A stretch of DNA of 45,201 nt from an uncultured Clostridium sp. (GCF_934754925.1 NZ_CAKVJA010000020.1:1-45201), one strand, 5' to 3'. Shown: positions 6,539 to 15,753, counted from the first letter of the stretch. Notes: generated by a model not told the origin, from the letters alone. Numbers and translations are program-made.

Positions 6539-7693
6539 TTATAATTTTATAATAGCCTCTGCAATGATACTTGCTAAATCTTCAGCCTGTGGTACAAACC
6601 CCAACTTATCAATAAATGCATGAGTCATTCCCTTATATCTATAACAAGTCACATCAACTCCTGCATCTTGAAGCTGTTTTGCATAAAACTCTGTTTGGAT
6701 CCTAAGTCCATCAAATTCAGCTCCAATTAAAATAGCCTTTGGTAAATTTCTATGTGATTTTGCTACCATTGGACTAACATAAGGATCATTAACTAAATCA
6801 AAACTAGATAAATAACTTGATAATATTGGATCACTAAAATCTTTACTAGGCCTTCCTAATCCAGTTAATGGTCTAACTTTTTCTTCTAACTCTTGTGAAA
6901 TCTTAATCATATCTTCTGACCACTTATATCCAGGAACTGATGCATCTCCAATAGCCACTGCTGGATAAATTAATACTTGTAACGCTATCATTGGAACCTC
7001 TTTATCCCTAGCTCTTAAAGAAATTGCTGCAGTATAATTTCCACCTGCACTATCTCCAGCAACAGCTATTTTATTTTTATCTATTCCATATTTATCGGCA
7101 TTATCATATATATGTTTTACTGCATAATAGTTATCATTTAATCCATTGGGATATGGCTTTTCTGGGGCTAATGAATAATCAATATTAAATACTACACAGT
7201 TAGCTTTTTCAGCTATTAGTTTACAAAAATTTTCTACTACATATGTAGTTCCACCTATCCATCCTCCTCCATGAATAAATACTAATGCTGGTCTATCTTT
7301 AATTTTTTCAATATGTCTTGGATAATAACGCCATAATCCAACTTCATTTCCACTATCAGTTATTGTCTCAAACTTTGTATAAATCTCAACTGTATTTAAA
7401 TTATAGTTGGCAAACCCCATACTATCTCTAATCTTTGAAATAATCATATCTGATGAAGATGCTTGTCCTCCCAATCCAGCATCCAAGTTTCCTTTTTCTT
7501 CTTCTATCATTTCTTTATCATTACTAGTCTTGCTTGCCCAATGTCCTTCCATTATTAATTTTTCACAAGGATCTAAATATCCTTCTCTTTTCTCTCCTGG
7601 ACTTGGCTTTAATATAATTTTCACACCATTATTTTCAATTTCCACCACTTCATTTTTTAATATTTCTAAATATTTTTCTGGATATTTTCTCAT
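6539..7693 (-). CDS. alpha/beta-hydrolase, hormone-sensitive-lipase family esterase
   Basis: The 384-residue product shows the oxyanion-hole motif HGGGW (141-145), the nucleophile elbow GDSAGG (S215), a GAEFDGLR segment carrying the acid (about residue 330) and GMTHAF with the catalytic histidine near 362. This is the family IV (HSL-like) carboxylesterase set. The N-terminal 100 residues form an extended cap. There is no signal peptide, so it acts in the cytoplasm on short-chain esters or acylated compounds. A GGAG site precedes the ATG at 7693. It lies upstream of the DXS-like gene on the same strand, but a separate promoter between them suggests an independent unit. The substrate is unknown. 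Confidence 0.82.
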   Translation of the reverse strand: MRKYPEKYLEILKNEVVEIENNGVKIILKPSPGEKREGYLDPCEKLIMEGHWASKTSNDKEMIEEEKGNLDAGLGGQASSSDMIISKIRDSMGFANYNLNTVEIYTKFETITDSGNEVGLWRYYPRHIEKIKDRPALVFIHGGGWIGGTTYVVENFCKLIAEKANCVVFNIDYSLAPEKPYPNGLNDNYYAVKHIYDNADKYGIDKNKIAVAGDSAGGNYTAAISLRARDKEVPMIALQVLIYPAVAIGDASVPGYKWSEDMIKISQELEEKVRPLTGLGRPSKDFSDPILSSYLSSFDLVNDPYVSPMVAKSHRNLPKAILIGAEFDGLRIQTEFYAKQLQDAGVDVTCYRYKGMTHAFIDKLGFVPQAEDLASIIAEAIIKL

Positions 7694-7843
7694 AAATTAT
7701 TTTCTCCTCTTTTATTAACTTTCATACTATAATTTATTACTCAAAAACACTCTCTGAAATCCCTAGTTCTTATTCATTATATCTATATTATAGAATATAA
7801 TGGCAACATTTGTAACAGCTGAGCATAAAATCGGAATAAAAGT

Positions 7844-7879
7844 TAATGATAATCTGCTCTAATACGTAGATTATCATTA
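7844..7879. other. 12-bp inverted repeat in the esterase/fructokinase intergenic region
   Basis: Arms TAATGATAATCT and AGATTATCATTA are perfect, with a 12-base loop. It sits between divergent genes, where no terminator is needed, unless it is an attenuator for the esterase transcript (ACTTTTATT follows on the minus strand) or a relic of a lost gene. Apart from this and the fructokinase promoter I see nothing else in the 330-base gap. Confidence 0.4.
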
Positions 7880-7957
7880 TTATACTTAAAATTTAATTTA
7901 TTATATTTTAAATACGATAATTAATTACTAAATCAGAAAGATACTATATACGATTTG

Positions 7958-7996
7958 TGTCAATCGCTTGACATAAATACTCTAATGAATTATACT
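7958..7996 (+). promoter_or_regulatory. scrK-sucP promoter with overlapping ScrR-type operator
   Basis: Consensus -35 TTGACA (7968-7973), 17-bp spacer and -10 TATACT (7991-7996) lie 29 bases before scrK. The palindrome TGTCAATCGCTTGACA (7958-7973), with the central CG typical of LacI-family operators, contains the whole -35 box. A repressor bound there would exclude RNA polymerase. The LacI protein at the end of this operon is the obvious candidate. Confidence 0.8.
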
Positions 7997-8025
7997 TTAA
8001 CTATAAAAACCATTAGGAGGTAACA

Positions 8026-8982
8026 ATGTTTAATTTTAGTAATGCTGTACAATTTCATGGTAAATCAAATGATGTATTTACAATTGGTGAAATTTTAGTT
8101 GATATGATTTCTGATGACTATGATACTAACTTTTCTTGTAATAAATATTCAAGATTTTTTGGTGGATCACCTGCAAATATAACTATGAATATAAAAAAAC
8201 TTGGTGGTAATCCTGTTATAACCTCATGTGTAGGAAATGATGGATTAGGTGATTTCCTAATTAATCACTTAAATAATAATAATATTAATACTGAATTAAT
8301 TAATAGGGTTAACAACTCTACAAGTATGGTTCTTGTAACTAAAAGTAAAGAAACACCATTACCTATTTTCTATCGTAGTGCAGATTATAACTTAGAATAT
8401 AACGATAATATAGATTCAACTTTAAAAAATAGTAAAATAGTGCATTTTTCTTGTTGGCCTATTTCTCAATCCAAATCAAGAAAAATGATTGAAAAAGTTA
8501 TTGAAGAAGCTAGAAAAAATAATGTTCTTATAGGATTTGATCCAAATTACCATGAAATGATTTGGGAAGAGGGCCATGATGGAATAGAATATATAAAAAA
8601 TCTTATAGGTAAGGTAGATATAATAAAGCCTTCAGAAGTTGATGCAGAAAGACTTTTTGGAGCTGATACCCCTGAAAATCATGTAGCTAAGTTTATTCAA
8701 TGTGGCGCAAAACTTGTAATAATGACTTTAGGAAAAGATGGTGCAATAGTTTCTAACGGTAGTGAAACTATTAAATTTAAAACCTTAGCTACCGAAGTTG
8801 TAGATACAACTGGTGCTGGAGATGCTTTCTGGGGAGGATTCTATACAGCTATAACTAGTAATTATTCCTTAAAGGAAGCTTTAAACATTGGTTTTGCAAC
8901 AAGTGCCTTTAAACTAAAACATGTGGGTGCTATTGCAGAACTACCTTCTATAAAAGAATTAAAAACACTTTATAATATATAG
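8026..8982 (+). CDS. scrK: fructokinase (PfkB family)
   Basis: The product (318 residues) is a ribokinase-fold sugar kinase: substrate motif FFGGSPANITMN near residues 45-56, anion hole and catalytic base in DTTGAGDAFWGGF with D266 as the base. It has a strong promoter and a GGAGG ribosome site. Its partner 22 bases downstream is sucrose phosphorylase, which releases fructose, so phosphorylation of cytoplasmic fructose to fructose-6-phosphate is the natural role. A short N-terminal extension (FNFSNAVQFHGKSND) precedes the usual start of the fold. Other PfkB sugars cannot be excluded, but context favours fructose. Confidence 0.85.
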   Translation: MFNFSNAVQFHGKSNDVFTIGEILVDMISDDYDTNFSCNKYSRFFGGSPANITMNIKKLGGNPVITSCVGNDGLGDFLINHLNNNNINTELINRVNNSTSMVLVTKSKETPLPIFYRSADYNLEYNDNIDSTLKNSKIVHFSCWPISQSKSRKMIEKVIEEARKNNVLIGFDPNYHEMIWEEGHDGIEYIKNLIGKVDIIKPSEVDAERLFGADTPENHVAKFIQCGAKLVIMTLGKDGAIVSNGSETIKFKTLATEVVDTTGAGDAFWGGFYTAITSNYSLKEALNIGFATSAFKLKHVGAIAELPSIKELKTLYNI

Positions 8983-9004
8983 TTAACTAAGAGGAGATAT
9001 TAAA

Positions 9005-10468
9005 ATGGCAGTTAAAAATAAAGTTCAACTTATAACTTACCCTGATTCTCTTGGTGGAGATTTAAAAACCTTAGATAATGTACTTACAAAATATTTTCCA
9101 AATACATTTAAAGGTGGTATTCATATACTTCCACCATTCCCATCATCAGGGGATAGAGGCTTTGCACCTCTTACTTATTTAGAAATAGAACCTGAATTTG
9201 GTACGTGGGAAGATATTCGTAAAATAGGTGAAAATCATGATGTTCTTCTTGACCTAATGGTTAATCACATTTCTAAAAATTCAGTATTCTTTCAAGATTT
9301 TTTAAAGAACGGAAAAGAATCAAAATACGCTGATTTATTCATTACATTAGATAAAATTTGGAATGATGGTAAACCAGTTCAAGAAGATATAAACAAGATG
9401 TTCTTACGTAGACAAGTTCCATACTCAACATTTAATATAAAAGGTGAAGAAGTTTCTGTTTGGACTACTTTCGGTAAAGAAACTCCATCTGAACAAATTG
9501 ACCTTGATATAAACTCTGAATCAGTTAGAGCATTATTAAAGGAATTCTTCGAGAATTTTCACAAAAATAATGTTAAAATTGTAAGACTTGATGCTGTAGG
9601 ATATGTAATAAAGAAACTTGGTACTAGCTGCTTCTTTGTTGAGCCAGAAATATATGAATTCTTAGATTGGGTAACTGACTTAGCTAGATCTTTAGATATT
9701 GATTTATTACCTGAAGTACATGCTCACTATACTACTCAATTTAAATTAGCTAAATACGGTAATTATATTTATGACTTCATACTTCCATATATGATTCTTA
9801 GCACAATAGTTAATAAATCTAGCTCTCAAATTACAGAATACTTAAAAGATAGACCTGATAATCAATTTACAATGTTAGACTGTCATGATGGAATCCCTGT
9901 AAAACCTGACTTAGATGATTTAGTATCAACAAATGATGCTAGAAAAATTGTTAACCATTGCTTAGATCATGGTGCAAACTTAAGCTTAGTTCACTCTGAT
10001 GCTCATAAGAGCCCAGATGGATTTGATGTTCATCAAATAAGATGTTCTTATTACTCTGTTTTAGGATGTAATGATGATGCATATTTAACTGCAAGAGCAA
10101 TTCAATTCTTTGCTCCTGGTATTCCACAAGTATATTACGTAGGATTATTAGCTGGAGAAAATGATGTTGAAAATGTTACTCGTACTGGTGAAGGGCGTGA
10201 AATTAACAGACATAACTTCACTTTAGAAGAAATTGATAAAGCTTATAGTAAAGATGTAGTTCAAAGATTACTTAAGCTTATTGATTTTAGAAATGATTAT
10301 CCTGCATTTGATGGTAATTTCACTGTTGAACCTTCAGATGATACTAAAATGATTTTAACTTGGAAAAAAGATGATAAATATTGTACTTTAAATGTTGATT
10401 TAACTACTAGCAAGTCAATAATTAAATATATAAATGATTCTGGTGATATATCAATATATACTATATAA
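9005..10468 (+). CDS. sucP: sucrose phosphorylase (GH13_18)
   Basis: The enzyme (487 residues) cleaves sucrose with phosphate to glucose-1-phosphate and fructose in the cytoplasm. Its sequence shows the GH13 signature regions: DLMVNHIS (83-90), the nucleophile D196 in IVRLDAVGY, the acid/base E237 in LLPEVHA and D295 in DCHDGIP. The opening VQLITYPDSLGGDL is typical of sucrose phosphorylases, as is the length. It is co-transcribed with scrK and followed by a terminator. The uptake system is probably the ABC importer encoded at 11635-14656. Sucrose-6-phosphate phosphorylase is the main alternative, but no sucrose PTS is nearby. Confidence 0.88.
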   Translation: MAVKNKVQLITYPDSLGGDLKTLDNVLTKYFPNTFKGGIHILPPFPSSGDRGFAPLTYLEIEPEFGTWEDIRKIGENHDVLLDLMVNHISKNSVFFQDFLKNGKESKYADLFITLDKIWNDGKPVQEDINKMFLRRQVPYSTFNIKGEEVSVWTTFGKETPSEQIDLDINSESVRALLKEFFENFHKNNVKIVRLDAVGYVIKKLGTSCFFVEPEIYEFLDWVTDLARSLDIDLLPEVHAHYTTQFKLAKYGNYIYDFILPYMILSTIVNKSSSQITEYLKDRPDNQFTMLDCHDGIPVKPDLDDLVSTNDARKIVNHCLDHGANLSLVHSDAHKSPDGFDVHQIRCSYYSVLGCNDDAYLTARAIQFFAPGIPQVYYVGLLAGENDVENVTRTGEGREINRHNFTLEEIDKAYSKDVVQRLLKLIDFRNDYPAFDGNFTVEPSDDTKMILTWKKDDKYCTLNVDLTTSKSIIKYINDSGDISIYTI

Positions 10469-10476
10469 ATTATATG

Positions 10477-10519
10477 AACTATAAAACATTTTTTAACAAA
10501 AAATGTTTTATAGTTTTTA
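10477..10519. terminator. terminator shared by sucP and scrR
   Basis: Long A/T hairpin: AACTATAAAACATTTTT pairs with its complement ending in TATAGTT, followed by TTTTTATT. Convergent genes end on either side. Confidence 0.8.
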
Positions 10520-10524
10520 TTAAT

Positions 10525-11511
10525 CTATAGTATCTTTGTACTATTTCTATTAATTAATTTTACTGGTAATACTCTCTGTTCTACAATCTTCATATTATTA
10601 TTTTTTTCATTAATAAGCTCAATTGCTAACTTTGCCATCTCCTTAATGGGCTGATGTACTGTTGTAATAGTTGGAGTTGTTAGTTGTGCTATATCAACAT
10701 CATCAAATCCAACTAACTTAATATCTTGTGGAATTTTTATATTTAATTCATTACATACCTGAATAACTTGTGCTGCTATTAAATCACTACTAGCAAATAT
10801 TCCATCTATTTCTGATAATTCTATTAATGTACTTTTTATATACTCATAATAATTCATTTCATTATACGTATTTATATCATATTTTTTAACAAAGTACTTA
10901 ACCTTACATTCATTACATATATCTATAAATGCCTTCTCTCTATTATCAGCAGGCATATCTTCATCAAGAATACCACTAAAATGTAATAAATTTTTACATC
11001 CACATTCTATTAAATGTTTTGTCGCAATTTTTCCACCTTGATAATTATCGCATTGTATTCCTAACATTCCATCTTCAAAATTCTTTTCTAATAAAACTAT
11101 AGGGGTATCTCCTGCATTAATTTTATTTGATTCAACATTTCCACTACATAATATTATTCCTGCCACTCTATTGCTTTTACACATATCTAAATATTGCTTT
11201 TCTTTTTCAACTTTTTCTTTACTATTATATAGCATAATTTTATAATTTTTCTTTGCTGCTTCATTTTCTAAGTTACTTATTAACTTTGCAAAATACGGAT
11301 GTGATATATGCGGAACTATAATTCCTATTGTATTAGTTTTTTGTTTCGTTAAAGAACGTGCTATTTCATTAGGCTGGTAATTTAATTCTTTCATTGCCTC
11401 ATAAACTTTACTTTTAGTTTTTTCACTAATATATCCTCTATTATTAATTACACGAGATACAGTAGTTGGAGTAACTCCTGCTAACTTTGCAACATCAACT
11501 ATTGTTGCCAT
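10525..11511 (-). CDS. scrR: LacI-family repressor of sucrose genes (ScrR-like)
   Basis: The product (328 residues) begins with a LacI helix-turn-helix and hinge (ATIVDVAKLAGVTPTTVSRV, 2-21, then YQPNEIARSL). A periplasmic-binding-type effector domain follows, ending in the usual TTVHQPIKEMAKLAIELI region. It is convergent with scrK-sucP, whose promoter carries a LacI-type palindrome, so repression of that operon until sucrose or fructose is present is the likely role. A GGAGGGTATATC site precedes the ATG. No clear copy of the same operator lies before its own gene. The sucrose assignment is inference from context. Confidence 0.8.
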   Translation of the reverse strand: MATIVDVAKLAGVTPTTVSRVINNRGYISEKTKSKVYEAMKELNYQPNEIARSLTKQKTNTIGIIVPHISHPYFAKLISNLENEAAKKNYKIMLYNSKEKVEKEKQYLDMCKSNRVAGIILCSGNVESNKINAGDTPIVLLEKNFEDGMLGIQCDNYQGGKIATKHLIECGCKNLLHFSGILDEDMPADNREKAFIDICNECKVKYFVKKYDINTYNEMNYYEYIKSTLIELSEIDGIFASSDLIAAQVIQVCNELNIKIPQDIKLVGFDDVDIAQLTTPTITTVHQPIKEMAKLAIELINEKNNNMKIVEQRVLPVKLINRNSTKIL

Positions 11512-11577
11512 GATATACCCTCCTTTATGTATCTATTTCTAGTTTAAATATTATATACATAAATATTACCTCATAAG

Positions 11578-11609
11578 TAAAGCTGAGTAAACTTATTTAC
11601 TCAGCTTTA
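11578..11609. terminator. terminator after the sugar ABC operon
   Basis: Perfect 14-bp arms TAAAGCTGAGTAAA and TTTACTCAGCTTTA with a four-base loop, 26 bases past the last permease stop codon. The T-run is weak on the minus strand. Confidence 0.65.
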
Positions 11610-11634
11610 AAATCTTTTTTATTTATACATAATA

Positions 11635-12519
11635 CTATTTTATAGCACCTTTTGTTACTCCGTTTATAATCCATTTTTGTGCAAATAGATAGAATACTAA
11701 TAACGGTAATAATGCTAAAAGATATGATGCAAATGCAATATTATAATTTGTTCCAAATTTTGATTGGAAAATAAATTGTGCTAAAGGTAATGTTGCTGCA
11801 TTAGGATCACTTAATATTACAAGTGGTAGCATTACATCATTCCAAGCCCATAATGCTGTCATAATCCCTACTGTTGCATGCATAGGTTTTAATAAAGGGA
11901 ATATAATTTTCCAAAATACTGTCCATTCTTTAGCTCCATCAACATATGCTGCTTCTTCTAGCTCTAATGGAATATTTTTTAAATAACCCACATAAAGCAA
12001 TGTATTCATTGATATACCAAATATCATATAAAGTATCATCATACCAAACTTATTATCTAAATTAAATGAACTAACTTGTTTTACAAGTGGTAGCATTAAC
12101 ATTGAAAATGGCACAAACATAGCACTTACAAAGTAAAAATATATAAACTTATAAAACTTCTTATTCATATTTCTAGCAATAACATAAGCTACTAATGAGT
12201 TTGTAATAATTGTTAAAATAACTGCACCTGCCGTTATAACTAAACTATTAAATATAGTATGAGAGAAGTTAGTCATTTCAATAGCTTGTGAAAAATTACT
12301 AAAGCTCCATACCTTAGGAAGTGATAAAATATTTCCTACCATATCTGAAGGTTGCTTAAATGCAATAACAATAGTTATATAAAGCGGAAATAGTATTGAT
12401 AGTGAACATATTAATAATAATATTGTTACTGGCCAATTCACTTTCCCATCTTCTTTTTTTATAATAGTTTTTCTCTTATAGTCTGTCACACTTTTTTTAT
12501 TTGAAACTATTTCTACCAT
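11635..12519 (-). CDS. sugar ABC transporter permease, MalG-type
   Basis: This 294-residue membrane protein has six predicted helices. The EAA loop (EAAYVDGAKEWTVFWKIIFP, around residue 190) docks the ATPase. It is the second permease of a CUT1-type importer for oligosaccharides. Its ATG overlaps the stop of the upstream permease by one base, indicating translational coupling. The operon (binding protein, MalF-type, MalG-type) has no ATPase gene, so it should use a shared MsmX/MsiK-type ATPase encoded elsewhere. Sucrose/raffinose-type sugars are the likely cargo given the alpha-galactosidase and sucrose phosphorylase nearby. Confidence 0.88.
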   Translation of the reverse strand: MVEIVSNKKSVTDYKRKTIIKKEDGKVNWPVTILLLICSLSILFPLYITIVIAFKQPSDMVGNILSLPKVWSFSNFSQAIEMTNFSHTIFNSLVITAGAVILTIITNSLVAYVIARNMNKKFYKFIYFYFVSAMFVPFSMLMLPLVKQVSSFNLDNKFGMMILYMIFGISMNTLLYVGYLKNIPLELEEAAYVDGAKEWTVFWKIIFPLLKPMHATVGIMTALWAWNDVMLPLVILSDPNAATLPLAQFIFQSKFGTNYNIAFASYLLALLPLLVFYLFAQKWIINGVTKGAIK

Positions 12520-13382
12520 TATAATTGTACCTCCCTCTTCTCTAATATCTTTATTTGAAATATTGATATTGCAACAATTACAATAAAATACACTACTGAG
12601 TTTGCAGATTGATATCCAAATTGACTTCCACCAAATCCTGCCTTATAAATAAGCATAGAAATAGATTCAGTTGATTGAGCTGGTCCTCCACCTGTTAATG
12701 ACATAATTTGATCGAATACCATTAAAAAATTTTTCATGCACAACACCATATTTATTGTAAAAAATGGTGCTATAAGAGGAAAAGTAATTTTTCTAAATTG
12801 AAGCCATTTACCTGCTCCATCAATTCCACTTGCTTCATAAACATCATCTGGAATAGTTTGTAAACCTGAAATATAAATTATAGTATTAAATGCTATAGAT
12901 TGCCAAGATACAACTATAACAACCGCTATCCATGCCAGACTAGTGCTTCCTAAAATACTTTTGCTTAATATTTCATTACCCATAGCTTGACCAAGTTTTG
13001 GAACTATAAATGTAAAAATATAATTAAATATATATCCTACTATTAGTCCACCTAAAATATTAGGTAAGAAATAAAGTCCTCTTAAAGTAGTCTTAAATTT
13101 AATTTTAGAATTTAAAGCTATCGCTAAAATTAAACTAATCATATTTACAACTATAGTTGCGACTATAGCAAACTTAAAAGTAAATATATATGAATTAATA
13201 ACTCTTGAATCTGTAAATAAATCTTTATAATTCATAAATCCAACAAAATCAAAATCACCAAATCCCCTAAAGTTTGTAAAACTATATATTACACCTTTAA
13301 TCATTGGTAGTGTGTGAAATAAGAAAAATACAATAATCATTGGTATAATAGTACATATATAAAATCTATTTCTGCTTTTCAA
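12519..13382 (-). CDS. sugar ABC transporter permease, MalF-type
   Basis: The 287-residue product is the first permease of the CUT1 importer. It begins with a membrane helix (residues 8-28), shows about six helices, and has the EAA loop EASGIDGAGKWLQFRKITFP near residue 185. It is 20 bases after the binding-protein gene and overlaps the next permease by one base. It should pair with the MalG-type subunit to form the transmembrane channel. Confidence 0.88.
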   Translation of the reverse strand: MKSRNRFYICTIIPMIIVFFLFHTLPMIKGVIYSFTNFRGFGDFDFVGFMNYKDLFTDSRVINSYIFTFKFAIVATIVVNMISLILAIALNSKIKFKTTLRGLYFLPNILGGLIVGYIFNYIFTFIVPKLGQAMGNEILSKSILGSTSLAWIAVVIVVSWQSIAFNTIIYISGLQTIPDDVYEASGIDGAGKWLQFRKITFPLIAPFFTINMVLCMKNFLMVFDQIMSLTGGGPAQSTESISMLIYKAGFGGSQFGYQSANSVVYFIVIVAISIFQIKILEKREVQL

Positions 13383-13402
13383 TTTAACTATTCCTCCTTA
13401 TA

Positions 13403-14656
13403 TTATCTCTCTATATATTGTCTATTAGCCTTTAACCATTCTTTTTGGAAATTTGTTAAGAACTTTTCTTTATTTTGATCTATTAAGTATGTTTGTATCA
13501 TATCACCTGCTGGTAATTCTGCTGGATAAAAGTGGTCCTGAAAGTCTACTACTTTATTTTCTTCGAAATATGGTTTAAAAGCCTCAAACATAATATCATT
13601 TTGCTCTACACCTTTTACAGCTGAAAATGCACATTGCTCTTCAATATATAGTTGTGAATTTTCTTCTTCTAGTAGAAAATTTATAAACTTAATACTTTCT
13701 TCTTTATTTTTTGCATCTTTTGGAATAGAAAAATAAACATCTACACCAGAAACTAATTTATTATTTTCTACATTATTAGTAGCAGGTAATGCAAACATTC
13801 CTAAATTTAAATTTTCATTAACCGTTAATATTGATGGAATTGCATAACTTCCTTGAAGATACATGGCAGATTCCCCTTTTGCAAAAGCAATATTCCCATC
13901 ATTATATCCAACTCCAAAGTTATCACTATGTCCAAACTCAAGTAACTCTAAAATCTTATCTGTTGTTTCATCATATATTTCACTAAAAGTTACTTCTCTC
14001 TTATTTACTTTATCAAAGATTTCACTACTTACTAATGTGCTAGAAATAGTATTCCATGCTGGTAATGTTGTCCATGCCTCTTTATAAGTCATATAAAATG
14101 GAATTATTTGCTCATTCTTTACTTTTTGTGCAACACTTAAAAATTCATCCCACGTTTTTGGTATTTCTAAATTTAACTCTCTAAATATATCTTTATTATA
14201 TATTACTCCACTTGCATTTAAAGCATATGGAACCCCATATATACCTTGTTTATCCTCAATTTCTAAATCCTTCATCATTTTATTGTAAACTGGATTAATT
14301 TTATCTATATCTACTAATCCATCTAAATCTTCTAATATATTAGCATCAACAAAATCCGCATAACTTCTATCGGCTGACATAGATATAATATCTGGCACAT
14401 CTCCCTTTACTAACTTTGTTTTTAAAACAGTAGTTGCATCAGGTGGAGCACTTATAGTTACCCTTATATTAGGATTTTCAGCTTCAAACTTTTCTACCAA
14501 TTTGTTATAAGTTCCAACAGCCTCTATTTTATTACTGAAAAACATTATTTCTGTAATATCCTCATTTTTACCTTCATTATTAGAACACCCAGTAAAAAAA
14601 GCTGTCATTAAAGCTGATGTAATTATAGTTGTAATAATTCTTTTTTTCACTATCAT
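13403..14656 (-). CDS. sugar ABC transporter substrate-binding lipoprotein (CUT1)
   Basis: The 417-residue product has a lysine-rich signal peptide and lipobox FFTGC, so it is a lipoprotein on the outer face of the membrane. The mature part is a family 1 solute-binding protein: EIMFFSNKIEAVGTYNKLVE, then YGVPYALNASGVIYNKDIF and FAKGESAMYLQGSYAIP, all standard for MsmE/RafE-type oligosaccharide binders. A GGAG site lies before the ATG. The promoter region carries a box shared with the symporter and the alpha-galactosidase, implying control by the divergently encoded AraC protein, and a cre-like site. The ligand is inferred to be raffinose/sucrose-type. Confidence 0.85.
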   Translation of the reverse strand: MIVKKRIITTIITSALMTAFFTGCSNNEGKNEDITEIMFFSNKIEAVGTYNKLVEKFEAENPNIRVTISAPPDATTVLKTKLVKGDVPDIISMSADRSYADFVDANILEDLDGLVDIDKINPVYNKMMKDLEIEDKQGIYGVPYALNASGVIYNKDIFRELNLEIPKTWDEFLSVAQKVKNEQIIPFYMTYKEAWTTLPAWNTISSTLVSSEIFDKVNKREVTFSEIYDETTDKILELLEFGHSDNFGVGYNDGNIAFAKGESAMYLQGSYAIPSILTVNENLNLGMFALPATNNVENNKLVSGVDVYFSIPKDAKNKEESIKFINFLLEEENSQLYIEEQCAFSAVKGVEQNDIMFEAFKPYFEENKVVDFQDHFYPAELPAGDMIQTYLIDQNKEKFLTNFQKEWLKANRQYIER

Positions 14657-14697
14657 CGCTAATCTCCTCTCATAAATTTATTTAAATTCTCTTACCC

Positions 14698-14712
14698 TGT
14701 ATATCGTTTACA
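14698..14712 (-). promoter_or_regulatory. cre-like site before the sugar-binding protein
   Basis: The minus strand reads TGTAAACGATATACA. The first half is a perfect cre half-site with the central CG; the second half is degenerate (about 11 of 14 positions). It lies just downstream of a plausible -10 (TATATT, 14718-14713). A LacI-family operator is the alternative reading. Confidence 0.45.
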
Positions 14713-14767
14713 AATATAATTTTAATACTTCCTTTAATGATAATAAATGGATGTATGTAGGTGAAAT

Positions 14768-14786
14768 ATGTCCAAATGTTAGATTC
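14768..14786 (+). promoter_or_regulatory. putative AraC-regulator box A
   Basis: ATGTCCAAATGTTAGATTC. Closely similar sequences in the same orientation and at almost the same distance lie before the symporter (17234) and the alpha-galactosidase (19282). The box is 112 bases upstream of the binding-protein start. Confidence 0.55.
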
Positions 14787-14790
14787 ACTT

Positions 14791-14807
14791 GTATATTATT
14801 AATATAC
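14791..14807. promoter_or_regulatory. 17-bp perfect palindrome in the araC/ABC intergenic region
   Basis: GTATATTATTAATATAC is perfectly symmetrical around its centre. It lies immediately beside AraC box A and about 70 bases before the araC start. It may be an operator for a dimeric regulator or for autoregulation, but A/T palindromes are common in this genome. Confidence 0.3.
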
Positions 14808-14875
14808 ACCTTGCTAAAATAAATTATATATAATATCATTTTATATAATATAAATTGAAATTTAGGTGATATTTT

Positions 14876-15733
14876 ATGTTAGATGTATACTTTTTGGAAA
14901 ATAATAATAAGGACTTTAAAGATATGTACCTTTGCTACTGTGGTTTGGAGAAATGTACTCCACTTCATTCATTTGGTCCTGCCATTAGACCAAACTATTT
15001 GTTACATTATGTTTTAGATGGAAAAGGCTATTACTATGTTAATGACCATAAATATACTGTTACTAAAAATCAAGGTTTCTTAATTTGTCCTAATGTAGTT
15101 ACTTTCTATCAAGCTGACAAAGATAATCCTTGGACTTATCTTTGGTTGGGAATAGACGGAGATAAAGTTACAACCTATTTACAGGCTATCGGTTTAAACG
15201 AGAATAACTTAATATTTGATTCTGAATATGCTTCTGAATTAAAAGACTATACTTTAGATATGCTAAAACATCATACAACTTCAGCTTCAGACTCTTTTAA
15301 AATTGAAGGCCTCTTATATTTATTTTTCTCAAAACTTTCTAAAAGTTGTAAAGCTATTAATTCTACAACAGAAGATAAATCTTCAAATATATATATAAAT
15401 AAAGCAATTGAATTTATACAAAACAATTATCATAATCAGATAAAAGTCACTGACATAGCTGATTATATTTGCTTAAATAGAAGCTATCTAACTTCTATTT
15501 TTCAAAATAATTTAAAAATGTCACCACAAAAATTCTTAATGAAGTTTAGAATTACTAAAGCTGCCGAATTACTATATAATACAGATTTATCAATAGGAAA
15601 TATTGCTTATTCTTGTGGATACATTGATCCTTTAGCTTTCTCTAAAGCATTTAAGAAAATAAAAGGAATTAGCCCAAAAGAATATAGAAATAACAAAAAA
15701 GAAACAACAGAAAAGTTCCTACTTTCAAAATAG
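14876..15733 (+). CDS. AraC-family regulator of alpha-galactoside genes (RafR/MsmR-like)
   Basis: The 285-residue product has an N-terminal cupin sugar-sensing domain (RPNYLLHYVLDGKGYYYVN, about 39-57) and a C-terminal pair of helix-turn-helix motifs (IKVTDIADYICLNRSYLTSI, then IGNIAYSCGYIDPLAFSKAF). That order is typical of MsmR/RafR activators. It is divergent from the ABC importer and adjacent to the symporter and alpha-galactosidase. The repeated 19-bp box before those three transcripts is probably its site. AGGTGA precedes the ATG. The inducer is likely an alpha-galactoside such as raffinose or melibiose; this is context-based. Confidence 0.85.
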   Translation: MLDVYFLENNNKDFKDMYLCYCGLEKCTPLHSFGPAIRPNYLLHYVLDGKGYYYVNDHKYTVTKNQGFLICPNVVTFYQADKDNPWTYLWLGIDGDKVTTYLQAIGLNENNLIFDSEYASELKDYTLDMLKHHTTSASDSFKIEGLLYLFFSKLSKSCKAINSTTEDKSSNIYINKAIEFIQNNYHNQIKVTDIADYICLNRSYLTSIFQNNLKMSPQKFLMKFRITKAAELLYNTDLSIGNIAYSCGYIDPLAFSKAFKKIKGISPKEYRNNKKETTEKFLLSK

Positions 15734-15745
15734 GAACTTTCTTAC
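15712..15745. terminator. terminator of the AraC gene and the symporter
   Basis: AAAGTTCCTA and TAGGAACTTT form a hairpin overlapping the end of the AraC gene and followed by CTTA. The symporter gene ends at 15754 on the other strand, so the hairpin may serve both. Confidence 0.6.
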
Positions 15746-15753
15746 ATAATATA

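Noticed and set aside
7407..7718. Plus-strand frame of 103 codons opposite the esterase
   Set aside because: Antisense shadow of the esterase N-terminus, whose motifs are unmistakable on the minus strand.
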